Positions 46,330 to 56,133 are shown, counted from the stretch's first letter. The stretch is DNA of 64,000 bases from Emticicia sp. BO119 (GCF_013912375.1 NZ_JACETV010000010.1:1-64000); one strand, 5' to 3'. Numbers and translations: made by a program. Notes: generated by a model from the letters alone, not told the origin.

Positions 46330-46337
46330 CAAAAATA
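46330..46337 (-). promoter_or_regulatory. Putative leuS -7 element (TATTTTTG)
   Basis: TAnnTTTG on the minus strand in the divergent leuS / SAM-hydrolase gap; leader of about 50 nt. Confidence 0.45.
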
Positions 46338-46413
46338 GCATTTTAAGGCTTTAAATTGTTATTTTGTCAAATATTATCCCTAAAACTTATCTTAAATCTA
46401 AACTTCCTCAGCT

Positions 46414-47328
46414 ATGATACGCAAAATTCTATTAACTGTTCTCTTATTGATAGTACTTGGTGTCTTAGGTATTTTTTATGTTTTCTCTGATAAATCAGAA
46501 TCGACTTTGGTATTAATGACTGATTTTGGAATGAAAGACGGGGCTGTGGCAGCTATGAAAGGGGTAGCTTTGAAACTATCTCCTGAACTAACCATTCATG
46601 ATTTAACACACGAAATACCTACGTATAATATCTGGGAGGGTGCTTATCGTTTGCAACAAACTGCTCCTTACTGGGCCGAAGGAACAGTATTTGTTTGCGT
46701 AGTTGACCCCGGGGTAGGAACAGAAAGGAAATCAATCATGCTGAAAACAAAGGCTAATCATTATTATGTAGGGCCAGATAATGGACTCTTTACCTTAGTG
46801 GCAGAAAGTGAAGGAGTAGAAGAGGTAAGAGAAATTTCAGCAGCTAATAGACTGCCAAACTCGCAAGGCTCATATACTTTTCATGGGAGAGACGTTTTTG
46901 CTTATTCAGGCGCTAAATTAGCATCTGGTAAGATTAGTTTTGTTGAAGTAGGAAACGCTATCCCTGATAATCAGCTGGTTATGTTGAATTATCCAAAGCC
47001 CGGGTTTGAAAACAGTATTGTATCAGGCGGTATTCCTATTTTAGATATTCAATATGGTAATGTGTGGACGAATATTGATAAGAATACTTTTGATAAATTA
47101 GGAGTAAAATCAGGAGATATGCTGAATGTGAAGGTTCTAACCAGGGATAGTCTTGTATTTCAAGGCTTGATGCCTTATGTACATACTTTTGGAGATGTGA
47201 AAGAGGGGGAGAATCTCCTTTACTTGAACAGCCTGATGAACCTTTCTATCGGAATCAATATGGATAGTTTTGCCAATAAATACGGCGTTTCAAGCGGGAA
47301 TGACTGGCGGGTAGAGGTTACCAAATAA
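46414..47328 (+). CDS. SAM hydroxide adenosyltransferase family protein with N-terminal membrane anchor
   Basis: 304 aa. The N-terminus has a single hydrophobic helix (ILLTVLLLIVLGVLGIFYVF) followed directly by the enzyme domain. Family motifs (DUF62, chlorinase/fluorinase-like): LVLMTDFGMKDGAVAAMKG, VCVVDPGVGTERK, YVGPDNGLFT and YTFHGRDVFAYSGAKLASG. Cytoplasmic members hydrolyse S-adenosylmethionine to adenosine and methionine with water as nucleophile. Here the anchor would place the domain outside the cytoplasm, where SAM is not expected. Either the topology is reversed or the substrate differs. Divergent from leuS. Confidence 0.85.
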   Translation: MIRKILLTVLLLIVLGVLGIFYVFSDKSESTLVLMTDFGMKDGAVAAMKGVALKLSPELTIHDLTHEIPTYNIWEGAYRLQQTAPYWAEGTVFVCVVDPGVGTERKSIMLKTKANHYYVGPDNGLFTLVAESEGVEEVREISAANRLPNSQGSYTFHGRDVFAYSGAKLASGKISFVEVGNAIPDNQLVMLNYPKPGFENSIVSGGIPILDIQYGNVWTNIDKNTFDKLGVKSGDMLNVKVLTRDSLVFQGLMPYVHTFGDVKEGENLLYLNSLMNLSIGINMDSFANKYGVSSGNDWRVEVTK

Positions 47329-47341
47329 CTTTATAATAGCA

Positions 47342-47374
47342 AAAAGATGTATCAATCAAATCGATACATCTTTT
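47342..47374. terminator. Bidirectional terminator between SAM-hydrolase-like gene and infC
   Basis: Perfect 12-bp stem AAAAGATGTATC (47342-47353) with GATACATCTTTT (47363-47374), loop of nine. Serves two convergent genes. Confidence 0.82.
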
Positions 47375-47397
47375 GTTTATGAATTATATAATCTGAA

Positions 47398-47958
47398 TTA
47401 TTTCTTCTGCGCTTTAGGAGCAATGAAAACAATCATACGTTTGCCTTCTAATTTTAGTTCTCCTTCAGGTTTACCATACTCATCTAATCCTGCAATGAAA
47501 CGCTTCAGTAACTCAGCTCCCTGGTCTTTAAATACAATTTGTCGGCCGACAAAGTGTACATAAGCCTTTACTTTAGCATTTTCTTTCAGGAAACTGATGG
47601 CATGTTTCAATTTAAAATTAAAGTCATGGTCATCGGTTTGCGGACCGAAACGAATTTCTTTAATGACCGTCTTAGCAGCTTTAGCTTTTATTTCTTTCTG
47701 CTTTTTCTTTTGGTCATACTTAAATTTAGAATAATCAACAATTCTACAAACTGGTGGATTGGCCGTAGGAACTATCTCAACTAAATCAAGACTCTGGGCT
47801 TTTGCCATAGCTAACGCCTGCTCGACGTCAAAAATTCCTTGCTCAACATTGTCGCCGACTAATCGGACTTGAGGTACTCGTATTCTCTGGTTAATACGAT
47901 GTTCGTCTTCTTTCTGTACTGGTCTTCTGAAATTACGATTGAATGGTTGTTGTGCCAT
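47398..47958 (-). CDS. infC: Translation initiation factor IF-3
   Basis: 186 aa. N-terminal domain with INQRIRVPQVRLVGDNVEQG and DLVEIVPTANPPVCRIVDYSKFKYDQKKK. C-terminal domain with KEIRFGPQTDDHDFNFKLKHAISFL and VHFVGRQIVFKDQGAELL. A Lys-rich tail ends the protein. ATG start, not the rare AUU used for autoregulation in E. coli. Downstream of thrS as usual, but rpmI and rplT do not follow: the next gene is on the other strand. Confidence 0.97.
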   Translation of the reverse strand: MAQQPFNRNFRRPVQKEDEHRINQRIRVPQVRLVGDNVEQGIFDVEQALAMAKAQSLDLVEIVPTANPPVCRIVDYSKFKYDQKKKQKEIKAKAAKTVIKEIRFGPQTDDHDFNFKLKHAISFLKENAKVKAYVHFVGRQIVFKDQGAELLKRFIAGLDEYGKPEGELKLEGKRMIVFIAPKAQKK

Positions 47959-48012
47959 TTAACGATTTTAAGGTTGCTAATAATTGAATTTTACGAAATT
48001 ATAAATAAAAAT

Positions 48013-48074
48013 CATAAAAACAAACAATACTATCGTTTTAAACGATTTTTTAGTAGGGATTGTTTGTTTTTATG
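48013..48074 (-). terminator. Large hairpin between thrS and infC
   Basis: A perfect 16-bp stem CATAAAAACAAACAAT (48013-48028) with ATTGTTTGTTTTTATG (48059-48074). A second small palindrome, ATCGTTTTAAACGAT, lies in the loop. On the minus strand it lies between thrS and infC: a terminator for thrS, or a leader structure for infC. Confidence 0.6.
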
Positions 48075-48092
48075 ACTGGAATATTCTAAAAA

Positions 48093-50042
48093 TTATTTCT
48101 GTCCAAACTGTGGGATATTCTTGTTAATCTCCGCTTTGGCATAAGTAATAAACTCTTCGATACTCATTGACCCTAAGTCTCCCTCACCTTTTCTGCGGAC
48201 AGATACTTTACCCTCTTCGGCTTCTTTTTCTCCGACAATCAACATCAAAGGTAATTTATTCACCTCCGCATCACGTATTTTACGGCCAATTTTCTCATCT
48301 CTATGATCCACATAACCTCTGATGTCATTTTCCTGTAATGTCAGAAATACATCATTGGCATAATCCTCATATTTTTCTGAAATCGGTAAGATTGCAATTT
48401 GGTCTGGTGATAACCACAATGGGAAATTGCCGGCAGTATTCTCAATCAAAATAGCAATGAAACGCTCTAATGAGCCAAATGGTGCACGGTGAATCATTAC
48501 CGGACGGTGTTTCTGGTTATCAGAACCTACATATTCAAGATCGAATCTTTGTGGTAACTGATAATCAACCTGAATAGTTCCTAACTGCCACTTTCTGCCT
48601 AACGCATCTTTTACCATGAAGTCGAGCTTAGGGCCATAAAAAGCAGCTTCACCTAATTCTTCAACAGTATCCAGACCTTTTTCTGCGGCTGCTTTACGAA
48701 TGGCATTCTCTGCGCTATCCCATGCTTCATCAGTTCCAAAGTATTTGGTTTTGTTTTCCGGGTCTCTCAGCGAAACCTGAGCTGAGAAATTCTCAAATCC
48801 TAAGGCTCTGAAAACATATAATACGAGGTCAATTACTTTTTTGAATTCATCTTCTACCTGGTCTTCACGACAGAAAATATGCGCGTCGTCCTGAGTAAAT
48901 CCACGTACACGTGTTAAACCATGTAGTTCTCCACTTTGTTCGTAGCGATACACAGTTCCAAATTCAGCTAAACGCAAAGGTAATTCACGATAACTTCTTG
49001 GACGCGCCCGATAAATTTCGCAGTGGTGAGGGCAGTTCATTGGTTTCAGCATAAACTCTTCACCTTCTTCCGGTGTGGTAATCGGTTGAAACGAATCTTT
49101 ACCATATTTTTCCCAGTGACCAGAAGTGATATAGAGTTGTTTTCCACCAATATGTGGTGTAACTACCTGTTGATATCCGGCTTTTACCTGTGCTCTACGT
49201 AAGAAATTCTCTAATCGCTCTCTCAACATGGCACCTTTTGGCAACCATAAAGGAAGACCCTTACCAACTTTTTCAGAGAATGTAAATAACTCTAATTCCT
49301 GCCCTAATTTACGATGGTCACGGCGTTTAGCCTCTTCTAAAAATTGCAGATAATCGTCCAACTCCTTTTGTTTTGGGAAAGTAACCCCATAAATACGAGT
49401 CAGCATTTTATTATTCTGATCGCCTTTAAAGTAAGCTCCGGCTACATTCATAATTTTGGCTGCTTTGATAAAGCCAGTATTAGGAATGTGAGGCCCGCGA
49501 CATAAATCAGTGAAATTACCCTGAGTATAGAAGGTGATAGAACCATCTTCCAGGCCAGATAATAAATCTAATTTATACTCATCGCCTTTTTCTTCAAAAT
49601 ATTTAATGGCATCAGCCTTTGACATTGGAATACGTTGGTAATCGTTTTTCTGACGAGCCAACTCCAACATCTTATCTTCTATTTTCTTGAAATCATCATT
49701 CGAAATAATAACGCCATTTGTATCAACATCATAATAGAAACCATTTTCCAAAGGAGGGCCCACCCAGAATTTAACTCCCGGATACAATGCTTCCAATGCC
49801 TCTGCCATTAAGTGTGCCGAAGAGTGCCAGAATGTCGATTTACCGTCCGTATCATTCCACGTCAAAAGTTGCAAGGTTGAGTCTTCTTCAATAGGTAGAT
49901 TGGTGTCCTGAACTTTTCCGTTCACCTTGGCGGCCAATACATTTCTTGCCAACCCTTCACTAATTGAAAGGGCAACATCATAACTCGAGCTTCCTTTTGG
50001 ATATTCTCTTACGCTTCCATCCGGTAATGTAATTTTAATCAT
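48093..50042 (-). CDS. thrS: Threonyl-tRNA synthetase
   Basis: 649 aa, full length. TGS domain (residues 1-60), editing domain with [18 protein letters not shown], class II core with motif 2 in [20 protein letters not shown] and [11 protein letters not shown], zinc ligands in [10 protein letters not shown] and later His residues ([14 protein letters not shown]), and the anticodon-binding domain at the end ([19 protein letters not shown]). Followed by infC after a strong hairpin. Confidence 0.97.
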   Translation of the reverse strand: MIKITLPDGSVREYPKGSSSYDVALSISEGLARNVLAAKVNGKVQDTNLPIEEDSTLQLLTWNDTDGKSTFWHSSAHLMAEALEALYPGVKFWVGPPLENGFYYDVDTNGVIISNDDFKKIEDKMLELARQKNDYQRIPMSKADAIKYFEEKGDEYKLDLLSGLEDGSITFYTQGNFTDLCRGPHIPNTGFIKAAKIMNVAGAYFKGDQNNKMLTRIYGVTFPKQKELDDYLQFLEEAKRRDHRKLGQELELFTFSEKVGKGLPLWLPKGAMLRERLENFLRRAQVKAGYQQVVTPHIGGKQLYITSGHWEKYGKDSFQPITTPEEGEEFMLKPMNCPHHCEIYRARPRSYRELPLRLAEFGTVYRYEQSGELHGLTRVRGFTQDDAHIFCREDQVEDEFKKVIDLVLYVFRALGFENFSAQVSLRDPENKTKYFGTDEAWDSAENAIRKAAAEKGLDTVEELGEAAFYGPKLDFMVKDALGRKWQLGTIQVDYQLPQRFDLEYVGSDNQKHRPVMIHRAPFGSLERFIAILIENTAGNFPLWLSPDQIAILPISEKYEDYANDVFLTLQENDIRGYVDHRDEKIGRKIRDAEVNKLPLMLIVGEKEAEEGKVSVRRKGEGDLGSMSIEEFITYAKAEINKNIPQFGQK

Positions 50043-50098
50043 AACACTTGGTTGTACTATATATATAAATAATCAATAATGGCTATTCGATGGTTCAT

Positions 50099-51319
50099 TT
50101 AGAACCCGATTCTTTTTGTAGAATCTGTTTTGACATTCACTTTTGCTTTGGGCTTGATGGTATTGATTCTCAAACGCGAAGTATCTAAAAGTTTTTTTGG
50201 TTCTTCTACAACTACTGGTTTAGGTGCAGCAGCTACTGGTTTCCTAACATTAACGGGAGGAGAATAGTTGCCTAATCCGGCATTTACGCGACCTGACACC
50301 CGATTTAAAGCAATAATGGCCTGCTCATCATTCGGGTTTTTTTCAACGGCTTCTTTCAGTGCATTTTCTGCTTCATCAATATTGCCCAACTGTTCCTGAG
50401 TGAGTCCTATTAAATAGTTCACCTTTGGAGTATCTTCATTTATATCAAGTACTTTCTCATAGTTTTCAAGAGCCTTGGTGTAGTTTTTCCAACGGTAATA
50501 AATGGCCGCAGAATATAATAATACATCAGTTCTTTTACTATCTATGATAGCAGCTTTTTCATAATTTACCAATGCACTATCTAAGCGTCCTGATTTAAAG
50601 AATACAAGCCCCCTTTCAACCAATAAATCCGTGTTATCAGGAAACTGTATCAAAGCTGATTTATTCACCACCAGAGCTGAGTCATACATTCTGTAATTCT
50701 GCAAAACTTCTGTTAACTTAGAGTATCCCTCTCTAAAAGAGGGCTTCAATTCTATCGCTTTATTAATCAGAGAGATAGCTTTTAGGGTATCGCCTTTTCT
50801 TGCAGCTAACGTTCCTCTATAAAAATGTGTTTCACCGTCATAAGGGGCAATTTGTAAAGATTTTGCCAGATACTTTTCTGCAGACGCATTGTCATTTTTT
50901 TGCTGTGATAAATCGCCCAGCAATGTATATAATTCAGGGGTATCGACATTCAGGATTTCGGCGCTCTGTGCAAATGAAAAAGCCTCATTATACTTTTTCA
51001 TTTTTCTTAAAATCAAGGCTTTTATAAACAGATATTTTCCTGTATTCTGTTTTAATTGGTCTGCCCGGTTAATATCTTCCAGAGCTCTTTCAGTATTACC
51101 TATTTTAAGAAAGACTGAGGCTCTTTTAAAATAATTTTCTGCCACGCTTGGGTTGCTCCTGATAGCATCGGTTAAAGCATCAACAGCAGCAGTATTCATT
51201 ACACTCTCTACCTGAAAAGGTGAGGGGGGAATCTTCGAGCGGTCACGGTTGCCTTGCCCACAAGCAGCAAGTAATACGGTTATACTCAGTAAAAAATATA
51301 TATTTACGCTTTTTTGCAT
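50099..51319 (-). CDS. TPR-repeat lipoprotein
   Basis: 406 aa. Lipoprotein signal MQKSVNIYFLLSITVLLAAC with lipobox LLAAC-G. About eight tandem TPR units follow from residue 45 to 340 (for example SAEKYLAKSLQIAPYDGETHF, DEAENALKEAVEKNPNDEQA), then a Pro/Ala/Lys-rich basic tail. Envelope-located scaffold; partners unknown. Last gene before thrS (56-bp gap) and possibly co-transcribed with it. Confidence 0.88.
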   Translation of the reverse strand: MQKSVNIYFLLSITVLLAACGQGNRDRSKIPPSPFQVESVMNTAAVDALTDAIRSNPSVAENYFKRASVFLKIGNTERALEDINRADQLKQNTGKYLFIKALILRKMKKYNEAFSFAQSAEILNVDTPELYTLLGDLSQQKNDNASAEKYLAKSLQIAPYDGETHFYRGTLAARKGDTLKAISLINKAIELKPSFREGYSKLTEVLQNYRMYDSALVVNKSALIQFPDNTDLLVERGLVFFKSGRLDSALVNYEKAAIIDSKRTDVLLYSAAIYYRWKNYTKALENYEKVLDINEDTPKVNYLIGLTQEQLGNIDEAENALKEAVEKNPNDEQAIIALNRVSGRVNAGLGNYSPPVNVRKPVAAAPKPVVVEEPKKLLDTSRLRINTIKPKAKVNVKTDSTKRIGF

Positions 51320-51474
51320 CTGTTAAATGGTTTGCCAGTCGGCATAATCCAATAATTCCCACAAAAATCCGAAAATTTTCTAACAATAAAAACCTTTGCA
51401 GAGAATATGGGTATATATTTAATAAGTATAAGGTTGAATGAAAGGAGATTTCGCTCACTTTTTTATAAAGCGTA

Positions 51475-52371
51475 TTAAATAGATGCAAACCGATAAAATA
51501 CACCCAATGGCAAACGTTTCTGAAAGGAATCCTGTAAAATCAATTCTCCCATTTCAGCATTTGAGATAGTTGCGTAATTTTGTTTGATAATAGTTTCGGC
51601 AATCACAACCGAAAAACCCATTGAGTAGAGATTTAATATAAAAAAGAAATTTTTATCATCAATTAACTGGAGACAGCTTTTAATTAATTCATTAATTCCC
51701 TCTTCTAAAATCCACTTTTCACCATCCGGGCCTCGTCCATAAGCGGGAGGGTCAAGAATGATCCCATTATATTTTTTGCCTCTTTTTACTTCTCTTTTTA
51801 CAAATTTTAAGGCATCTTCTACCACCCATCGAATATCACTCAAATGGCTTATTTCCATGTTCTCTTTTGCCCACGAAATCGTTTGTTTAATAGAGTCTAC
51901 ATGCGTTACGTCCGCACCATTACCTTTGGCAACAATTGAAGCACCACCCGTATAAGCAAAAAGATTTAATACTTTTGGGTCTTGGATACCCATTTTTTGG
52001 AGTTTGTCTTCAATATATTGCCAGTTTTCGGCTTGCTCAGGAAAGATACCTACATGTTTGAATGCAGAGAGAGAGAGTTTGAATTTATATTTCCGGCCAC
52101 CTTGCCCATAGTGCAAGTACCATTTTTCAGGCATTTTTTTTAGATTATGCCATTCGCCTCTTTCATCAGGGCTTAACTGGTCTTTGCCTTTGGCTTTTCT
52201 GAAAATAGCCGATGCTCGTTTTTGCCAGTCCTCTTCGCTCAAAGATTTATCCCACACAGCCTGTGGCTCTGGACGTGCCAGAATGTAATCGCCGAAACGT
52301 TCTAATTTTTCAAAATTACCCGAATCTATTAATTCGTAGTCAGTTATTTTTGGTTGTAGAAGGAGATACAA
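51475..52371 (-). CDS. Class I SAM-dependent rRNA methyltransferase (RlmI-like)
   Basis: 298 aa starting at TTG (52371); there is no in-frame ATG before about residue 80, a stop lies five codons upstream, and LLQPKITDYELIDSGNFEKLERFG is the expected family start. SAM site VLNLFAYTGGASIVAKGNG, acidic loop THVDSIKQTISWAKENM and catalytic-type motif IILDPPAYGRGPDGEKW. It belongs to the RlmI/RlmK-like 23S rRNA cytosine methyltransferases but lacks the N-terminal PUA domain. The RNA target is not certain. Confidence 0.87.
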   Translation of the reverse strand: MYLLLQPKITDYELIDSGNFEKLERFGDYILARPEPQAVWDKSLSEEDWQKRASAIFRKAKGKDQLSPDERGEWHNLKKMPEKWYLHYGQGGRKYKFKLSLSAFKHVGIFPEQAENWQYIEDKLQKMGIQDPKVLNLFAYTGGASIVAKGNGADVTHVDSIKQTISWAKENMEISHLSDIRWVVEDALKFVKREVKRGKKYNGIILDPPAYGRGPDGEKWILEEGINELIKSCLQLIDDKNFFFILNLYSMGFSVVIAETIIKQNYATISNAEMGELILQDSFQKRLPLGVFYRFASI

Positions 52372-52398
52372 GGTTAATATGTTTTAATGAGACCAATT

Positions 52399-53937
52399 TT
52401 ACTGCACTTTACTCAAATAAATGATTTTCTTGATATTTGTCTGAGGAAGTTGCTGCTGCCCTTTTTTTCGCCTATTAGGCTTTTCTTTTGGGGCATCTAA
52501 ATCTTTTATGGCTTCAAATTTAATACGACTTCCATCAGCAATAAAATAATTTCCATACCAATTTCGTACACCGTGATAACTCGGCACAAACTGAATGTTT
52601 TTTACATCAATAGGTTCTTCCGAAAGTTTGAATACCACAGGTCGAGCAAATTCGGCTAAATTATTGACTGTCAGTGCTCCCTTGATACAAACTGCTGTTG
52701 ATTTATCTTCTGAAACTGCCAAAGCCTCTTCCACCTGAGGTGAAATGAGGTTCATATCAATTCTATGTTGGAAAATTAAATTTCCATTAAGATCAAAATT
52801 AGCCACAAAGCCATTCAGGTAATTGTATCCCTTAAAAACCTGTTTAGACTGGGAACGAGGAAAGTTATAGTTTGAATTACTGTATCTGCCGTAACTTGGA
52901 TACGGGTCATATCCATTATAATATGGGGTACTGGTAGTAACAGTCTGGAAATTTGCCTGAAAGAAAGTGCCACCTATCGTTAGCGAGTTTTGTCCAAATA
53001 CTGGTTTGACTGGAAGCAATACAAAATTATCAATTATTTTTTTTAATGTTGTGTCATCAATAGGAGGGACACCTTTTAATAATTGACGATAATCGTAGAA
53101 TTTAGTAATTGTAGTTTTGCCATCTTCCACCTTGGAAATAAACATACCTTTAGCACCTGAATTCGATTGATAAGTCCCTGAAATAAACTTAGTGGTAGAA
53201 CTAATCTCAGTTAAAGTGGCTGTTAGTGGAAAATTTCCTGCATTTGAGGCGATGGTATTTTTAATAATTAGCTTTCCAGTTGTATCATATTTAGCATAAA
53301 CCACATAAGCATCTTTTATAAACTCTCCCTTTTTCTTTTTTTCATTAGAATAGGCTGATTCTTTAATAGCCCAAAGACTTTCTATAGTATTCTTTTGCGC
53401 ATCATAATTAAAGTATTGCACCTGGGCTTTACCTATGAGTTCGGCAGTTATGAATTCACCTAAATCGGCATCAAAATTATAATTATAGAAAGTTGCCCCT
53501 TTTTCATTCACTCCTGCCATTAGAATCCTATTCTTGAAAAAGACATAATCCTGGTCCTGAAAAAATTCTCTTAGCTCAAAACCATTATTATTAAATTTGC
53601 CATCTTCCAGTGAAATACTGAATACCTGATAATACATACCTTGATTTTCGCTGAACATAAAGCTAATTTGGTCTTTATCAATGGTATAAGAAGAGGGTTT
53701 TTTTTCTACGTCAAGAAATATCTCCGATTCCCACACTTTCTTTAAATCAGTATCAAACTTAACGATAACAGCTTTCGTAATGTCTTTTTTGGCAAACAGG
53801 ATGATGCCATCTTTACCTAAGGGAATTAACTGTTGCCAGGTTGGCCGGCCATTAATTTCAAATTCTACTGTTTTTAAAATCTGTGCAGAAACATCAAACC
53901 AACTGATTAAAAAAATAATAAAGAATGCTTTTCTCAT
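52399..53937 (-). CDS. Secreted hypothetical protein, paralogue of the next gene upstream
   Basis: 512 aa from the ATG at 53937 (a TTG one codon earlier is ignored). Signal peptide ending SWFDVSAQ. Long beta-rich chain with WQQLIPLGKDGIILFAKKD, VIVKFDTDLKKVWES and repeated 'F(D)LNGNL' strands, like a propeller. An aromatic/Gly/Asn-rich insert lies near residues 333-363 (PYYNGYDPYPSYGRYSNSNY). Aligns along its length with the protein encoded at 54073, so the two arose by tandem duplication. Function unknown. Confidence 0.75.
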   Translation of the reverse strand: MRKAFFIIFLISWFDVSAQILKTVEFEINGRPTWQQLIPLGKDGIILFAKKDITKAVIVKFDTDLKKVWESEIFLDVEKKPSSYTIDKDQISFMFSENQGMYYQVFSISLEDGKFNNNGFELREFFQDQDYVFFKNRILMAGVNEKGATFYNYNFDADLGEFITAELIGKAQVQYFNYDAQKNTIESLWAIKESAYSNEKKKKGEFIKDAYVVYAKYDTTGKLIIKNTIASNAGNFPLTATLTEISSTTKFISGTYQSNSGAKGMFISKVEDGKTTITKFYDYRQLLKGVPPIDDTTLKKIIDNFVLLPVKPVFGQNSLTIGGTFFQANFQTVTTSTPYYNGYDPYPSYGRYSNSNYNFPRSQSKQVFKGYNYLNGFVANFDLNGNLIFQHRIDMNLISPQVEEALAVSEDKSTAVCIKGALTVNNLAEFARPVVFKLSEEPIDVKNIQFVPSYHGVRNWYGNYFIADGSRIKFEAIKDLDAPKEKPNRRKKGQQQLPQTNIKKIIYLSKVQ

Positions 53938-54002
53938 CAATAATCTAATTTACTGACTATTTGATTGAGTAATCGAACGATTCAGAATGTGAAAGTTGAA
54001 AT

Positions 54003-54010
54003 CAAATCTA
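54003..54010 (-). promoter_or_regulatory. Possible -7 element (TAGATTTG)
   Basis: TAnnTTTG on the minus strand, about 65 bases before the ATG at 53937, in the 135-bp gap between the two paralogues. Confidence 0.35.
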
Positions 54011-54072
54011 TTATTTTCAAACTCTATGGGTTAATACGTTCAATTACTCAAGTCTATATTTGAAAATGAATT

Positions 54073-55701
54073 TTAAAATGAAATTTTATTAAGATAAAAA
54101 ACTCTTCTCGAACCGCCAGTTTTATTGGCTATTTTTTGGTAGCCCCAGGCTAAATAATAGTTCTGATACCAATATTCAAGATCATCAGTAGCAGTATCTC
54201 TCACCCTGTCACCTTCCATATTAGTACTAACTTCAATTACTTTATTACCCTCAATTACTTCATTTCCTCGCACAATTTTGCTCGATAACTTCCCTTTATT
54301 ACTATAGACAAGAGTAATGTCATTGTTATCTAATTTTATTTTAACCTTCTCTTTCAATTCCTGACTTTTTACGTTATCGAAACTAAAACTATTATCCCAT
54401 ATCAGGTTACCATTCTGGTCAAATGCTGCCACTACAGCATGAGTATATTTAAAACCATCAAATTGCTGATTATTAAAGCCTCTGTTGCCAGCCCAAAGCC
54501 ATGGATTCCATGCCCATGAATTCATGCCATAATATCTGTAATAACTCATGGAATTAAATCCATATGGGCTATAAAATGGACTTCCGTACATTCCTGATCC
54601 ATAAAAATTATTGTTATTTCTGAATTCAGGATAAAATACCTCTGCTACTAAAATGTACTGATTGTCTTTTTGAATAATATCATGAACTAATACACGATAA
54701 TTCAATCTCAAATCTCCACCCTTATCTTTCTTTTTTGTAATCTGTTTTTCAATTCTATCCTGTTGTCGCTGAGACATAAATTTGAAAAAGTTTTTAAATT
54801 CAGTAAAACTATGGAGCTTTACATATTCAGGATTTTCTTCGTCAACTTTACTGATATACAAGCCTTGCGACATAAGTACACCATTAGATTGATAACCTTT
54901 GTATCCAAAATTTCCAATCATTAGTTGAGTCCCATCTTTGAGTGAAAACAATTTACCGGTAAGAAGTCCATAGTCATCCTCGGGTTCAACACTTAGTTGC
55001 TCAACAATTTTACCGTTCTGGTTAATTCTCTTAACTACCATGTAGCTTGAGCGACCTTTCTTAACTGAATATGAAACTACCAAAAGATCGTTTTCATCGT
55101 CAAAATCTATTGATGAAATGCTTGCAGTGCCTTTAAGCCCCCCTGCTAAAATACGAGGCTGTAGTTTATGCAGATTCACACTCATCAATACTGGCTCGTC
55201 TTTTACCATTCCTGCCAGATAGGCAAAATCATTATGTACTTTAAATTCTGATACTTCAAACCGGGAGATATTCTCAAAAAAGAATTTCTGCATGATCCCT
55301 ATTCCCGTTGATACCTTAATAATCTGGTAGAGATCACTATTGAATTTGCTGAAAAGAAAATACACATCGCGGCCATCACGGTAATAGTCAACATAAGACT
55401 GGTTTTCCTCCAGATCTCCGTTTACAGACCAAGATTGCTGCAGTTCACTATCAAATTTGGTGATATTAAAGGATTTTTTTGAGGTTTTTGATAAAATCAG
55501 TAAACCTTCATCTTTCAAGGTAATAACCTGATATTTATTGTCCTCACCGCTGGTTTGTATTTCAATACGCTTAACACTTTGTGCCTGTGCAGTTAATGTT
55601 AAAAAAAGCGTAACGCCTGCCAATATACATAGCCTTAATAAGGGTAGGGTAGCATATGTAAGATTGGGCTTTTGATGCTCATATTTTTGGTTACCGTTCA
55701 T
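54073..55701 (-). CDS. Secreted hypothetical protein with Tyr/Gly/Asn-rich insert
   Basis: About 542 aa from the ATG at 55701, which overlaps the end of the EVE gene by 11 bp (ATGAACGGTAA shares both codons). A longer start at 55725 is TTG. Signal segment LPLLRLCILAGVTLFLTLTAQAQ. Strand patterns YQVITLKDEGLLILSKTSKK and FNITKFDSELQQSW match the downstream paralogue. Residues of about 375-425 form a low-complexity stretch full of Tyr, Gly, Asn and Trp (NNNNFYGSGMYGSPFYSPYG). Translationally coupled to the EVE gene. Function unknown. Confidence 0.75.
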   Translation of the reverse strand: MNGNQKYEHQKPNLTYATLPLLRLCILAGVTLFLTLTAQAQSVKRIEIQTSGEDNKYQVITLKDEGLLILSKTSKKSFNITKFDSELQQSWSVNGDLEENQSYVDYYRDGRDVYFLFSKFNSDLYQIIKVSTGIGIMQKFFFENISRFEVSEFKVHNDFAYLAGMVKDEPVLMSVNLHKLQPRILAGGLKGTASISSIDFDDENDLLVVSYSVKKGRSSYMVVKRINQNGKIVEQLSVEPEDDYGLLTGKLFSLKDGTQLMIGNFGYKGYQSNGVLMSQGLYISKVDEENPEYVKLHSFTEFKNFFKFMSQRQQDRIEKQITKKKDKGGDLRLNYRVLVHDIIQKDNQYILVAEVFYPEFRNNNNFYGSGMYGSPFYSPYGFNSMSYYRYYGMNSWAWNPWLWAGNRGFNNQQFDGFKYTHAVVAAFDQNGNLIWDNSFSFDNVKSQELKEKVKIKLDNNDITLVYSNKGKLSSKIVRGNEVIEGNKVIEVSTNMEGDRVRDTATDDLEYWYQNYYLAWGYQKIANKTGGSRRVFYLNKISF

Positions 55702-56101
55702 AACTTTTAGCGACAATAATGTCAAACTCCTCTTTTTTTACTGGTTGTACTGAAAGCCGGGATAGACGTATCAGGGCCATGTCCTGTAATCTCTCATCGG
55801 CTTTAATGGCTTGTAATGTAACTCCTTTAGGCAATTTTTCGACTGGCGACAAATCTACAACTACCCAGCGTGGATCTTCAGTTGTAGGGTCAGGATAAGA
55901 TTCTCTGACAACCTTGGCAATTCCAACTACGTCTAATCCTTCGTTTGAATGGTAAAAAAGCACAAGATCATCAAGTTTCATGGCAGCTAAATTATTACGG
56001 GCAGCATAATTTCGTACACCATCCCACATCCCTACGCCTTGATTAACGAAATCGTCCCAAGAATATTTGAAAGGTTCTGATTTTACAAGCCAATAGTTCA
56101 T
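55691..56101 (-). CDS. EVE domain-containing protein
   Basis: 136 aa, a single EVE (PUA-like) domain: NYWLVKSEPFKYSWDDFV at the start, WDGVRNYAARNNLAAMKLDDLVLFYHS and GIAKVVRESYPDPT. EVE domains are related to PUA/YTH folds and bind modified bases in nucleic acid; in bacteria they are linked to modified cytosine recognition or RNA binding. It has the standard stand-alone size. Its stop overlaps the following gene. Confidence 0.92.
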   Translation of the reverse strand: MNYWLVKSEPFKYSWDDFVNQGVGMWDGVRNYAARNNLAAMKLDDLVLFYHSNEGLDVVGIAKVVRESYPDPTTEDPRWVVVDLSPVEKLPKGVTLQAIKADERLQDMALIRLSRLSVQPVKKEEFDIIVAKSYER

Positions 56102-56133
56102 TTTGATCGATAGTTTTAAGTGATAATGTAAAT

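Noticed and set aside
51243-51503. 86-codon minus-strand frame across the gap between the TPR lipoprotein and methyltransferase genes
   Set aside because: Overlaps both neighbours in another frame, has ordinary shadow composition and no family features.
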